A DNA stretch of 64,000 bases, taken from NCBI GenBank assembly GCA_002102555.1, contig MCFL01000017.1, positions 310,001 to 374,000 on the forward strand. The letters are read 5' to 3'. Position numbers and translations under genes: made by a program. The notes beneath the pieces are model-generated. The model was not told the origin of the DNA, did no database searches, and saw only the letters and a program-made list of their open reading frames with translations. Of the stretch, positions 24,201 through 36,757 are shown piece after piece. The first letter of the stretch is position 1. The number at the start of each line of letters is the position of its first letter. The stretch is from Catenaria anguillulae PL171. Its lineage: Eukaryota > Blastocladiomycota > Blastocladiomycetes > Blastocladiales > Catenariaceae.

Positions 24201-26525
24201 GTCGAGAAGCTTGCGGTAGCACGCGTCGGCGCCAGACTGGTACTCGGCCAATCGTGCCACGACATCAGCAAGCACATTAGCCGAGGCACCCGTGCGAATG
24301 GCTTCCCAGGCATCACGGACAGAGTACAGACTCTTGAGGTGCAACGACCGAACCTCGCGCATGAGCGTATCGACGGCCGCCGTGTCCAATACATGCACGC
24401 CCTGGGCTCGCAGACTGCGTTCACGGCAAAAAATGAGGAACCGAACGTCCATGGGAACCGCAATCTTGCCCGTTTGCAATACTTGGATGACTTGTTCGGC
24501 AGCGCGCTCACCCTCGACACCATAGTACGACGACAGGTAGGATGCCGCCAGCAAAAGCAGCTGCGAATTGCGAGGAAATTCGAGGAGACCACGTTCAAGC
24601 AACTGCAGACCCAGTGAAATTTGCCTCTGTGTCGGGTTCTCGCGAATGAATCGAATCGAGATTTCCACCTGCGCGGGTGAGTCAAACACGTGCATCCGCC
24701 TCTTTGGCTGGCGTTCCATGACGGCTGTCAACAAATCCAAACTCGTGGCCTTGAGCAGATTGTTAATATTGCTCGCATCCTCCAAATTGCTCTGACTCGT
24801 ATTGGCGCGCCCAGCTGCTGCATTCGTCCTTGACCCTTGCCTCGACATGCTCGCGTGCACACCATCAACGGCCGAATTGAGGGCCGCCGAGTTGGATGTT
24901 GTCCGTGCGCGTTGCATTCCACGCGACAAGCTCGACATGACCTGGGTCGAAATGGTGGATTCACGGCCGTACACGGCACCGCCACCGGCAGTCGGTGGTG
25001 AGCTTGGGTCGGCAGCAGGCAGATTGCCCCCTGAACTGTTGAGGTTGTTGTCGGACCCGGCGCCTGTGCGCGTGAACGAGGGCGATTTCACGGAAAAGCT
25101 TAGGCCCGTATTCGCCGTGCGAGTCACGGATCCGCCAGCGACACTCGGTGGCTTGTTGACCGCCGCCCCAGTTGATTGATTCGGCGTGGTGATGGTGGAT
25201 TCTCCCCCAATGACGCTGAGTGTTTCCTCCTTGACGATCCGGTGCCACAAACGCACAGTGCGCTTGAGGTACTGTTTGACGTAGATGTGCGTTGCGTAAA
25301 AGCCAATCCAGACTCCGAGGGCAGCAGCGGGCAGCATGAGGGTCCACCAAATGCCGGTATCAGGACCAATGGTGAGGTGCAGAATAAACGTAGTAAGCAT
25401 GGCAGAACCGGCGCCCGCGCACATTCCCTAGGTTAACAAAATCATCCAGAGCCTGAGTCAGGGGTGTACTGGACGACGATAACAAAAAAAGTGAGTGGCA
25501 CGACGCGTACGACTCGGAACTGGTTCATCTTCATATCAAAGTACGGCGGGGACGTGAGCAGTGATTGCGCATGGTACATGAGCCCAAACGTGGTGATGAC
25601 AATATAGAACCAAGTTGGAGTTCCCTCGCGTCCAGCGACATTGACCTTGAGCAAGACGAAAAGCAACCGGAGCATGGCTGCTTGCGCATCAAGTCGGCCG
25701 TGGGCTTTGGCGAGTGGGTTGGTGCTGGTTGGCGAGCTGTCGATAAACTGTGCACGGGGTGTCAGCAACATTTGCCTGGAAGCAAAGAATTGGTAGAGAG
25801 AAATGCATATGTACGGTCAATGCTCCAACGACCACCATGACCAAGAAGATGACGATGGCAATCGGGGACAAGACGAGAAATGGAATGTGCTCGACGCTGA
25901 CACACTTGACGCCCATCAGTGGCAGTTCGCCCTTGGAAAAGCAATTGAGGCCCATGAAAAGAATGGTCGCAAACGGAATAGAAAGCGCCGTCATGATGAG
26001 CGCACACAATAGCCGCAACAGCCGGAGCACATAGATTGGAACATTGATGCGCCTGTGCATGGACACGACCACGCCACCGACAAGTGCCGTGGTAAAAAAG
26101 ATGGTTGCAATGACGACGGCATTGGCAATCTTGAACCAAACGTAATCGGACAGCACCGCGTAAGAATCAATGAGCGACACGAGGAGCGGTGGAAGCGATG
26201 GGTGCAGGTTGGCTGTGAATGGGAAACTGAACCACAGCAAGTCTTCAATGACTGTCAGGGCCCATGAAAGTGTTGGTGGAAAGTCTGTATCGCGGGTCGT
26301 CAAGTACGCAATTTGGAATAACGTCTTTTCCCACATGGTCGTGGGTAACAAGGCACGGAGATCGGCTCGCTTGCCGCTCGTCACCGACTTGTAGTCAGCC
26401 AACTGATTGGCAATGATGCCGCTGAGTCCTCCACCGCCGCCATTTCCGCTGTTTGCATTGAGCGTTGTGGGATTGTTGGCGTTAGCGGATGGCGGGTTGG
26501 ACGACCTAAAGTCGATGCCACCCAT
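21282..26525 (-). CDS. TmcB-like multi-pass membrane protein, copy C
   Basis: Eight exons on the minus strand: 26525-25815, 25747-25511, 25427-23056, 22986-22656, 22573-22479, 22403-22200, 22108-21996, 21919-21282; 1566 residues. Membrane helices lie at about residues 130-155, 165-193, 213-236, 283-303, 320-338 and 345-365. A Ser/Thr/Asn-rich linker (about 380-555) leads to the TPR-like block starting HVFDSPAQVEISIRFIREN near residue 561. A second long linker contains a His-rich patch (HHLHHPGGKHQHDGH). Then follow two helix-loop-helix units like those of copy D; loop 2 carries LPRSC-x5-C. The last exon ends in RKLRREARALTTLLYLLP and GGLTLRTS, shared with copy B. Donor GTGCGC at 21995 was chosen over a CAG/GT site 24 bases downstream because it alone matches paralogue spacing. 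It converges on B and shares a 661-base promoter interval with the phosphatidylserine synthase gene. Confidence 0.82.
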
Positions 26526-27186
26526 TGCGAGCGATTGCTATTCAAAAGGGTGGGCGGGTGTCGAGCGAGAGGATCCGTAAGGTTTTGGCGAAGCGTGGGG
26601 AGGAGAGCGTGAGCGTGTCTGCAGTGTGTATCGACGAAACGGGGGCTCGAGGTGTCAGAGTTTGTTTTTGTACGCAGAATCAGCAGCGCGCGCGAATGGT
26701 GATTGAAGAGCTTGTCGCAGGTTGCTTAGAGTTCCTGGCGATGAGGATGACAGCCAATCAAAGGGATTTCACAGGCTGGGCAGAGGTTGCGCAGAGTGTT
26801 TTCGTTATTCCCGCGATTATAGGCGTGTACTGCATTGAATTACTTTTTCTCTTTTCCTCCTTTCCTCTGATAATCGGTGGGTGACGGGTCGATCACAATC
26901 GATGATGTCTGCGATCATGTTGCCAACAACACATGTTGAACCGATCAACAAGCCTGCAGAGGGCCAACGTCCAATCAATGTCGCTGGCGGCCCTGCTCAA
27001 GTTGCAATTGAAGGCATTGCGACGGACTATGTATGTATGCATTACACTCTATGAAATCCCGTCACGTGCACACAGCCAAAGTCGTGCATCATCCATAAGT
27101 TCAACATTTCGTCCAGTCTCAATCGTTCATCCGTTCACTGCGAACCTGGCCCAACCGTCTCCGCCCACCTCATTTGTTCCTGCACC
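26526..27186. promoter_or_regulatory. Divergent promoter region between TmcB-like C and phosphatidylserine synthase
   Basis: Both flanking start codons face outward, so two promoters share this interval. A short plus-strand open frame (26525-26884) begins on the antisense side of gene C's start and shows no domain; I do not call it a gene. Confidence 0.55.
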
Positions 27187-28674
27187 ATGGCGCCACGGAC
27201 CCACCCAACCTCGGCCGCCGTCGGTGGCACCAGCAACAGCAGCAGCGAACACAGCTCCTTTGCCAAGCATGTGGATCGGTCGGCGTCCTCATCGCCCGCC
27301 CAGGCGGCCATCGCATACCCGGATCCGATCCAACCCAGTATCGAGTTCTTGTACAAGCCGCACACATTGACGGCCTTGTTTGCCCTGCTCTCGGGCTTTG
27401 TGTACTTTGCCTTCCAAGACTATGGCGACCGGGCGTCTGAAATGTACGCTATGTCTCTTCCAAGTCAACCTCGCGTCGATATGGGCCTGACATGTGTTGC
27501 TTTTGTTCCATCCTATCTCAGCGGCGTCTATGCGTCGCTCGGCGCCTTTCTCCTCTTTGGCACTGTCACCTTCCGTGATGGACCGTTTATCCGCCCGCAC
27601 CCCGTCTTTTGGCGCCTGGTTTTGGCCGCATGCTTTGCCTACCAGCTGTTTCTCACGTACATGCTGTTCCAAACGCCCGAGCGTGCGCGGCAAATGCTGA
27701 CCAAGCTGGACCCGAGTCTTGGCATTCAACTGCCCGAGCGGTCGTATGCCGAGTCGTGCGAGTTGACGCCCAGTAATGTGTGGGCGCAAATGGACGAGTT
27801 TGTGCTTGCACATGTGATTGGGTGGTATGGCAAGTCCATTATCTTGCGGGACTATTGGTTTTGCTGGATTTTGAGCGTCATGTTTGAGGTGTGCGAGTAT
27901 TCGCTGCAGCATCAGTTGCCCAATTTCGCAGAGTGCTGGTGGGACCACGTACGTCCTTGTTACAATCTCTCGCTTCAGCGCTCACATCCAATCCTTGTTG
28001 GCTGATTTATGGCACGACCTACTTGCCTATTGCAACAGTGGATTGTCGATGTGCTCATTTGCAACTGGCTTGGCATTTACCTGGGCATGAAGACGTGCGA
28101 GTACCTCGAAATGAAGGGCTACTCGTGGCGTGGGTTCCACGAGCTCACGACGACCCGGTCAAAGATGCGCCGTGCCGTTGCACAATTCACGCCGCACTCG
28201 TGGACCAAATTTGAATGGGGGTCGACAAAGTCGTTCAAAAACTACCTTGCCGTGATTGGCCTGCTCTTCTTTGTGCTGCTCGCCGAACTCAATGCCTTTT
28301 ACCTAAAGTTTATCCTGTGGATCCCGCCGAGCCACCCGCTCAACTCAGCGCGGCTCTTGCTCGTGTTCCTGTGTGGGATTCCCGCAGTCCGTGAGGCGTA
28401 CCAGTACTTGATGGACCCGACGTGCAAGCGGTTTGGGACACATGCGTGGTTGGCGGTGGCATGTGTGTGCACCGAGGTGTTGATTTGCGTCAAGTATGAC
28501 CCGCACTTGATGTTTGGCACGCCGTTCCCGACACACGTGGTGCGCTTTTGGGCAGTGCTGGTGGCGGCCTTGGTCGTGTATCCGATTTGGCAATTTGTGT
28601 TGGTTCCGTGGAGCGAGTCCAAGGAAGAGTCGGCCGCAGCCGAGGCAGAGGGGTCGAGGCGCAAGGTTGAGTGA
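27187..28674 (+). CDS. Base-exchange phosphatidylserine synthase (PTDSS1/2 family)
   Basis: Exons 27187-27443, 27532-27958 and 28039-28674 encode 439 residues, close to the ~470 of animal PSS1. The family makes phosphatidylserine by swapping the head group of phosphatidylcholine or phosphatidylethanolamine for serine at ER/mitochondria-associated membranes. Family signatures are clear: FLYKPHTLTAL at the first membrane helix, FRDGPFIRPHPVFWR, a SYAESCELT segment, then WCWD-like region FWILSVMFE, LPNFAECWWDH, and DVLICNWLGIYLGMKTCEYLEMKGY, the hallmark of the serine-exchange catalytic region. Several further membrane helices follow to the C-terminus. The enzyme differs from the CDP-diacylglycerol-dependent Cho1/Pss1 of yeasts and bacteria, whose signature is absent here. 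Start is the first ATG in frame, with a Ser-rich cytosolic lead. Confidence 0.92.
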
Positions 28675-29372
28675 GCAATCAAGCTATACAAATGTCTTTG
28701 AGTGTTTTGTGTGTTTCCCGAGTGTTTTTTTTCATTTCTTTCTCGGTGGTTTGTTGGCCACCTCGGACCCATGCTGGGGTTACTTGGTGTCCTGTCACAT
28801 TTCAAATGTATGAATACAGCAACAACCTTGTCTGGCATCTACGTAAATACCCACTCGCAAACTGCAAATGGCAATTGTGACCTAGAGGGTTGAACACATT
28901 GCGCTCGCCTTCCAGAAGGTCAAGAACCGATTCTCGAGTCATGTTCCAGACCTGGACAAGAGCATCGAGAGTCATTGTTTGCACAGTATATATCCCATGA
29001 CAAAATGGACTCGGGATCGGGAGAAGTAAAAGTGCACGTGAAAGATGACTGCGAAGCAGCACAGTCATTCCGGCTGCGGAGATAACATCGGACCAATCAG
29101 CGCGCAGCATCTCATCTGCCGAGCCACTGATGTTATCTCATCTCTTGATCTTTCACACACTGTTCCACAGCAACACAACAACTGCTTCGAGAATCGAGAG
29201 CTACAAAAGGCAAGGCCGACCCACCTCGCACAATCCCGTATCCTCTCGCTGGAACTCAGCTCCATCCATTCAACCCTCCATTTCGACACTGCTCCCCAAC
29301 AACACTCCCCGCTCTCTCGCTCCCCACACTGATCACCTCAATCAACCGTCTTCACAACACACCACCACCACA
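28675..29372. other. Intergenic region before carbamoyl-phosphate synthase
   Basis: The 3' UTR of the phosphatidylserine synthase and the promoter of the next gene lie here. A TATATAT run sits at 28987-28993, about 380 bases before the start codon; the 150 bases before that codon are CA/CT-rich. No gene is visible. Confidence 0.5.
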
Positions 29373-32300
29373 ATGACCACTGCCCGCTTGCTCAACCTCC
29401 GCACTCATGTCCGTGCCGCCCGCCTCGGCGCCCGCTCTACATCCTCACTTCCCTTGGCCCGTGCAGCCTCCGCCGCCACGGTCGAGCAGACGATCAAGGC
29501 AACATCTCGTTCTCACTCCTGCCACCAATACCGGTCCGTCCTCCTCGTTCAACTCTCGCAAGCTTTGACGATCCGTGTCGGGACTCATCCCTTTTTTGTT
29601 TTTTTCCCTTCAGGTCACTATCCATCCTTTCAAAGCCGTCTGCCGCTTCGACCTTCGGCAAGTCTTATGCTGCCGGACGACCGCTGACGCTTGGCCCGGT
29701 CTCGATCGCCCACACTACGTCCACACACACGTACTTGTCCTGGCCCGTGCTCCACCCGGGTACCCGCCGCACATTTGCCACACATGCGCCAACACCAACC
29801 CCGGAACCCGCGCCCTTGACCTTCACCACGGACGGCGTGCAAAAGGAACCGCTCGCCAAACGCGTGCTCGTTGTCGGGTCGGGCGGCCTGTCGATTGGGC
29901 AAGCGGGCGAATTCGATTACTCTGGCTCCCAGGCCATCAAGGCACTCAAGGAAGAGGGCGTGCACACGATTCTCGTCAACCCAAACATTGCCACGGTGCA
30001 AACGGACCCAAAGCTCGCAGACAAGGTCTACTTTTTGCCCATCACGCCAGCCTACCTCGAGCAGGTCATTGAGCGCGAAAAGCCAGATGGTATCTTGCTC
30101 ACGTTTGGCGGGCAGACGGCACTTAATGTCGGCATTCAGCTCGATAAGTTGGGCATTCTCGCCAAGCACAAGGTCAAGGTTCTGGGCACGCCCATCAGCA
30201 CGCTCATCACGTCCGAGGACCGCGACTTGTTTGCCAAGGCCTTGCAAGAGATTGACGTTGCCATTGCCAAGTCGATTGCTGTCGAGTCTGTGCCTGCGGC
30301 TCTGGCTGCGGCCGACGAGATTGGATACCCTGTCATTGTGCGGTCCGCATATGCGCTCGGCGGACTCGGTTCCGGGTTTGCCAACAACAAGCAAGAGCTG
30401 CACGATCTCGCGACCCAGTCGTTGGCACTTGCCCCACAAATCCTCGTGGAGCGGTCCATGAAAGGGTGGAAGGAGGTCGAGTACGAGGTGGTGCGTGACG
30501 CTCAAGACAATTGCATCACTGTGTGCAACATGGAAAACTTTGATCCGCTGGGCGTGCACACGGGCGACTCGATCGTGGTTGCCCCCTCGCAGACCTTGTC
30601 GGACGACGAGTACCATTGGTTGCGCGAGTCGGCCATCAAGATTGTGCGTCATTTGGGGGTCGTTGGTGAGTGCAATGTCCAGTATGCATTCAACCCGGAC
30701 GCCCGCGAGTTGGCCGTGATTGAGGTAAATGCCCGGTTGTCGCGGTCATCGGCGTTGGCAAGCAAGGCCACTGGGTATCCGCTGGCGTTTGTCGCGGCCA
30801 AGATTGCACTCGGGTATTCGCTGCCCGAGTTGAGGAATGCAGTCACCAAGACGACCACGGCGTGTTTCGAGCCAGCCTTGGATTACATTGTGACCAAGAT
30901 CCCCCGCTGGGATTTGGCAAAGTTTGGACACCCCGTCGAGCGCACTGTGGGCAGCATGATGAAGAGTGTCGGCGAGGTCATGGCAATTGGCCGCACGTTT
31001 GAGGAGTCGCTGCAAAAGGCGATGCGTATGGTCGACCCGAACGTGCATGGGTTTGAGCCGCTGGCGGTTGCCGCCGCCGACGCCGACAAAAAGGCTCAAG
31101 TCGTCACCAAGGAGTCTGTGGTCAAGGCACTCAGCAAGCCGACCGATGCCCGATTGTTTGACCTCGCCAATGCATTTGCACACGGCACGCACTCTGTTGA
31201 CGAGTTACACGACCTGACCAAGATTGACCGGTGGTTCCTGTACAAGCTGCAAAACATTGACAATGCCCGCAAGCATCTCTCAACGCACAACAAGCTCGAC
31301 ACGCTCGACAAGACCAGTGTCAAGACGGCAAAGCAGTTTGGATTCTCGGACCTGCAGATTGCCTCGGCCGTGGGCAACGGCGTTTCGGAAATGGATGTGC
31401 GCTCGCATCGACTCAAGTATGGTATTCGCCCTTGGGTCAAGCGTATTGATACCATGGCCAACGAGGTCAAGTGCGACACTAACTATCTGTACACGACCGT
31501 ACGTCTTGCCCTTTGACACCTTTATTCATTGTATTGATACCCACTCACTTACACTTCGGCACTCTCAACAATAGTACCACGGCTCGGCGCACGACGTCAC
31601 CTTCACCGACAACGGCACGCTTGTCTTGGGTTCGGGTGTCTACCGAATCGGTTCATCCGTCGAATTTGATTGGTGCGGCGTGTCTGCAATCCGTGCCCTC
31701 CGTGACCAAGGCCGCAAGACCATCATGCTCAACTACAATCCAGAGACGGTCAGTACCGACTTTGACGAGGTTGACCGGCTGTACTTTGACGAGCTGTCGC
31801 TCGAGCGCGTTCTCGACATTTACGACCTCGAGGGTGCCCAAGGCGTCATGGTAAGCGTGGGCGGGCAGCTGCCGCAAAACATTGCCCTGCCGCTCAAGCA
31901 GCTAGGCGGATGCAACGTGCTTGGAACCGACCCCGAGATGATTGATAGTGCCGAGGACAGGTTCAAGTTTTCCAAGATTCTCGATGCCGCAGGCGTCCAT
32001 CAACCTCGGTGGATGCAGCTGACGACCGTGGACGAGGCGCAACAGTTTGCCGACCGCGTCGGGTACCCTGTCCTCGTGCGTCCTTCGTATGTACTGTCTG
32101 GTGCGGCCATGCGCGTTGCCCGCACGCACGACGAGCTCGAAGCATACCTGTCTGCCGCGGCCGCCGTGTCGCCCAAGCACCCGGTTGTTGTGACCGAGTT
32201 CATTGAGGGTCCGCACGTGCGCGAAATTGACGTGGACGCTGTTGCACAAGACGGTCGAGTCGTTGCCGCGGCCGTGTCGCTGCACGTTGAACCCGCGGGT

Positions 32301-33242
32301 GTGCACTCTGGCGACGCAAGTTTGCTCCTGCCCGGCGTGGACGAGCCCGCCAGGCAAAAGGCCAATGCGATTGCCGCCAAGGTTGCTCAAGCGTTGCGCA
32401 TCACGGGCCCGTTCAACATGCAACTCATTGACCGCGGGTGCGGCGAGTTGCTTGTCATTGAGTGCAACCTGCGCGCCTCGCGCTCGTTCCCGTTTGCGTC
32501 AAAGGTCCTCGGGACCAATCTCATTGAGACGGCCACGCGCGCAATGACCGAGGCAGACCCAGTTCCCGCCGTCGACTTGCAAGCGCCCGGCCGCGTGCCA
32601 TATGTGGCGGCCAAGCTCCCGCAGTTCTCGTGGACGCGTCTCGCTGGTGCTGATCCGGTGTTGTCGGTGGAAATGGCATCGACGGGCGAGGTGGCGTGCT
32701 TTGCCAACGATGCCCACGAGGCGTTCTTGATGGGATTGGAGGCCGTCAATGGGTTCAAGGTCCCAAAGGGCCGCGTGTTTGTCAGCTATGCGCGTGGAAT
32801 GGGCGTGAGTGTGGACCAGGCCATTGAAGTTGCGCGCTTGTTCCAGGAGGCAGGATACGAGATTGTGACCAACTCGTCGGAAATCGCAAAGGGTGCCATG
32901 GCAAGCAAGCCGGTGCATTTGGTTGAGGGCGTGTTCGAGAAGGGAGAAGCGCCGCACAAGTGGACGCTCGATCAGGTGCGCAATGCGGCCAAGCCCTTGT
33001 TGCTGCAAGAACATGGCGTGGATTTGATGGTCAACTTGACGACAGGCAAGTCGGCAAAGGGGATCGAGAGCACGGATTACATGCTGAGGCGTGTTGCAGT
33101 CGATCTGGGCGTGCCACTCATGACAAATTACCAGGCGACGAAGATGTTGGCCGAGGCGATTGCCAAGCGCAAGCAGGCGGGCAAGCCAACGGGCGAGGTC
33201 AAGAGTTGGAACGAATGGTTGGGGGATGTGCATGAACAGTAA
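29373..33242 (+). CDS. CPA2: Carbamoyl-phosphate synthase, large (ammonia) chain, mitochondrial arginine type
   Basis: Exons 29373-29533, 29614-31498 and 31575-33242 give 1237 residues. The enzyme makes carbamoyl phosphate from bicarbonate, ATP and ammonia channelled from the small glutaminase chain. The first ~90 residues are Arg/Ser/Ala-rich with few acids, a mitochondrial presequence, and no glutaminase or aspartate transcarbamylase domain is fused, which points to the arginine-specific enzyme rather than the CAD/URA2 type. N-half: [56 protein letters not shown]-half: [50 protein letters not shown]-terminal MGS-type regulatory domain ([13 protein letters not shown] to the end) follows. The intron at 31499-31574 lies at the junction between the two homologous halves. 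Confidence 0.93.
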
Positions 33243-34127
33243 AGTAATTGTCCCACTTTCGTACTTTTGTGTTTTGGTAGATGTGTATATCGCTCGGTTT
33301 TGGTTCCTTACTGCTAGTGCGGATCTCACGTGGTGGTTCTAACTCCGCGTCGAGAATCGTCCAATGTGAAGACAGGCGACCCCAACTACAAAATTGGGCG
33401 CGCAAACAGTTCATGACATTTGCATTTTGCAACAGTTGCGGAGGAAGCTCTTGGCGAGAGGCACATCGCCAATGTCAATGTTCTCACTGACGCCTCGAGC
33501 CTTGAGACATTGTGGTTCAGATCACTTTGTGGGGTGGCCCTGCGTTCGTTGTAGGCAACCAGGTAACGGATAGTGTGCGTGTGTGTGGCGTGAATGGACC
33601 CAGAATGGGCAAAATGTCACGCCAGTGTAGAGAGCAGCCTGGGCAATCCTGCCCAACATTTCATGGTAAGTTGGACAGCGTGAGAGGCTCAGGGAAGCCA
33701 TCGTGGTGCCCAGCCCGCCAACAAGCCCATCAGACCTTGATCAATCAACCATGAACCAAGCTGGCTGTTTGAGACATAACTTGTGGTCGACCGGTCCAAA
33801 CTCACCGATTGACCACATTGGAATCGAAATATTACACCTTGGCCTTGGCGCACTTTCGCCAAGCGACCGCCGGGTGCCGTGCACAGTACTGCAGCGCTGT
33901 CCATTCTGCCCCACATTACCATGTCGCCACGAGTGACGGTCGCCATCTTCCCACCACAGCGCGGGTGCCAATCAAGGAGAGCACTGAGGAGCGGATTTTC
34001 GGGTACTTAAAGGCAAGTGCGATCCCCCCGCTTTGCCGACGGATGTAAAGGGACTACGCCAACAGCCACATACATTGACAAAGACGCTTCTGCCCAACCC
34101 GCCGATTCCACCCCTCCCCATCTCGTC
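33243..34127. other. Intergenic region before M13 peptidase
   Basis: About 0.9 kb holding the terminator of the synthase gene and the promoter of the peptidase. Short open frames on both strands show no domain. A TACTTAAAG motif at about 34004 is a weak TATA-like candidate roughly 120 bases before the start codon. Confidence 0.45.
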
Positions 34128-36529
34128 ATGCGGTCTCTCATTCAAATCCTATCTGCGATCTCTCTTATTCTCATTGCACACTGTGAGCTGGCTCTCAGTG
34201 CAGCCCTGCCCCAACCCAACGTACTAGCCAAGCGTCAAGAGAACCCTTCCGAGAGCCGCCAAGTCCAAGAGTGCTCGACCCCAGAATGCCAGCGCCTGAC
34301 GTCCGAGATTGAAAAGGCGCTGGACAAGTCTGTCAACCCGTGTGATGGTATGCATTCTACCCGCTTTTCGTCAAGCTACATGCAGTCCAGCCACGGTCCT
34401 GATCCTTCACTTGCCGTTTGTGCAGATTTCTTCCAATTTTCGTGCGGCAACTGGATCAAGACGCATCCGATTCCAAACGAAAAGGCTTCCGTTGGCGCAT
34501 TTCAAGACGTTATTGACAAGACCCAGGTCGATCTTCGCGCCATGCTTGAATCGGCCGACCTGCCGAGGGCTCCAAATGACACGGCCGAGGTCGGCGACAA
34601 GGAGCGCCAACTTTTCACCAAAGCGCGCACATTATATGCGACTTGCATGGACACCACAGCTATCAACAAGGTTGGCCCCGCTCCAGTCAAGGCCCTGGTC
34701 GACAAGTATGTCAATGCGCTCAACTCGACGACGGGAGACGCAAAAGGCGTGGATCGCAATGCATTGGCGAAGGTCGTCCTCGAGCAAGCTCAGTTGGGTA
34801 TTGGGTCTCTGTTTCAATCCGGTGTTACGGCCGACGCAAAGGAACCAACCAAGCAGATGGTAGTCGTTGCTCAAGGTGGCGTCGGGTTGCCTCAAGCTGC
34901 ATTCGCCGACCAAGCGACTACGAAAACATATACGCAAACCGTGGCAGCCATGTTCAAGCATCTCTTCAAGGGCACTGCCGAGGGATCCGATTCGGCCAAG
35001 TGGGACAATCTTGCTCGTGGCATTGTTGCATTCGAAGCCGCGTTGGCCAAGTCCATGGCAACCCCTGCCGAGACTTCGGACGTCTTCAAAACCTACAACC
35101 CGATGCCACTCAACCAATTTGCCAAGAACTCGACCGCGTTGCCGTGGGAATTGCTCTTGACCGACCTGGCCGCCCAAAATGGGGTCGGTCAGCTCAACAC
35201 TGCCAACCCGATCAATGTCATCACCCCCAAATACTTTGAAACGCTCGACTCGATTATCCAATCCACGCCGACCAACGTCCTCAGCGGGTACTTTGCTTGG
35301 CGGGCGGCCAGCGCGGCGGCAAGCAGCGCCGATGAAACCACTGCCGCGGTCATGGATCCAATTGCCACCTTGACGACTGGCGTTCGTCCCGACAAGTCGC
35401 GCGACGAGCGCGCAAAGCAGTGCGCCAGCATGGTCGATGGAGTTATGCCGTTTGCTGTGGGCCGGTGGTACGTCGCAAAGGCCTTTGGCGGCGAAGGCAA
35501 CCGCAAGGCGGTGACGGACATGATTGAGAGTGTGCTCAAGGCGTTTGATCAACGTGTTGGTGAGCTGCCGTGGCTCGATGATGCGGCGCGCGAAAAGGCA
35601 AAGCTCAAGGCCAAGTCTTTGCGTCGCAAGATTGCGTTTCCCGACATCATCAACAATGTTGAAGAGTTGGATCGGTTGTATGGCTCGATCGACGTCAAGA
35701 ATGGGGACCATTTTGGTAACGCTGTGCGCATTGGTCAAGCGAGCCTCAAGATGCAGTGGAGCAAGCTCAGCAAGCCAACGGATTTCGACGAATGGTCCGT
35801 TTCACCTGCAACAGTGAATGCCCAGTATGTTGCTACAACCAATGAGGTGCGAACGATACCTTCAATAATGCTTGCATTCTCTATCGTTTTTTTTTATCAT
35901 GTCTCACCATACCATCTCCCACGTCGCAGATTGCCTTTCCCGCTGCATTCCTGCAGACTCCATTCTTTACCCCGGGTGTCCCTGATGCCATCAACTTTGG
36001 ATCGTTTGCAGTCGTTGGTGGCCATGAAGTCTCTCACGCATTTGACCCGTCCGGTAGTAACTTTGACGAGCAAGGTCGTCTTGCTCCTTGGTTTTCGGAA
36101 GGTGTTTCCAAGGAATTCGCAACTCGTGCGCAGTGCTTTGTGGACCAGTACTCCAAGTTTACCGTGCCCGGGCCCAACAACACGAGCATTAACGTGGACG
36201 GCAAGTTAACCCTAGGCGAAAACGTTGCCGACAATGGCGGCATGGGCCAGGCGTTTGCTGCGTTCAAGGCGACCAACCCAAAGGACATTCGTTTAGGCGG
36301 CTCGCTTTCAAACTTTACGACGGAGCAGCTGTTTTACATTGGATACGCTCAAATGTGGTGTGGCAGCACCCGTCCCGAGGCTGCGCTGGCGCAGATTCGG
36401 ACCGATGTACACTCGCCTGGTGTTGCTCGTGTCAATGGCGCCGTGCAAAACTCAAAGGACTTTGCCAAGGCATTCAGTTGCCCCCAGAATGCGCCCATGA
36501 ACCCGGCCAACAAGTGTGAGCTGTGGTGA
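34128..36529 (+). CDS. Secreted M13-family zinc metallopeptidase (neprilysin-like)
   Basis: Exons 34128-34347, 34426-35846 and 35930-36529 give 746 residues, the usual neprilysin size. It starts with a signal peptide (MRSLIQILSAISLILIAHC) and a KR site near residue 35 that may be a propeptide cut. The N-terminal domain opens with VNPCDDFFQFSCGNW, the family's PCDDFY-type motif. VNAQY corresponds to the NAYY substrate-binding motif. The active site is GGHEVSHAFD with zinc ligands His579 and His583 and catalytic Glu580; the third ligand is Glu644 in GENVAD. The protein ends in CELW, the C-terminal CxxW of the family. No membrane anchor is seen after the signal, so a secreted form is likely. The phase-1 intron lies inside the PCDD motif. 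Confidence 0.93.
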
Positions 36530-36757
36530 GCCTCGTTTCAAAGTTGGCTTCTCTGTGTTCGAGCATATTCATATGGACCTCCATGGAACTGTTTCTCACT
36601 ATTACCTCATCATCGCCTTTGTGCTCATCATTTATCACGGCTTCATGTTCAACATTCCGCCTGTCTTTTCGCATTTGCGCTTCGTTCGTCATTGAAACCA
36701 AAGATTGTTGCAGTAATGATGTATTGTCGCCCCAGTTCGCACATACATGTAAATCAC
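36530..36757. other. Convergent spacer
   Basis: About 230 bases between the stop codons of the peptidase (+) and the small secreted protein (-). Nothing else is visible. Confidence 0.55.

Noticed and set aside
26525-26884. A 119-residue plus-strand frame in the divergent promoter of TmcB-like copy C
   Set aside because: It starts opposite the start codon of C, has no domain and weak composition; more likely promoter and UTR sequence.
29630-30652. A 340-residue minus-strand frame inside carbamoyl-phosphate synthase
   Set aside because: Antisense shadow of a strongly conserved exon.
34632-35738. A 368-residue minus-strand frame inside the M13 peptidase gene
   Set aside because: The plus strand has full family motifs throughout; the antisense frame has none and arises from codon bias in a GC-rich exon.
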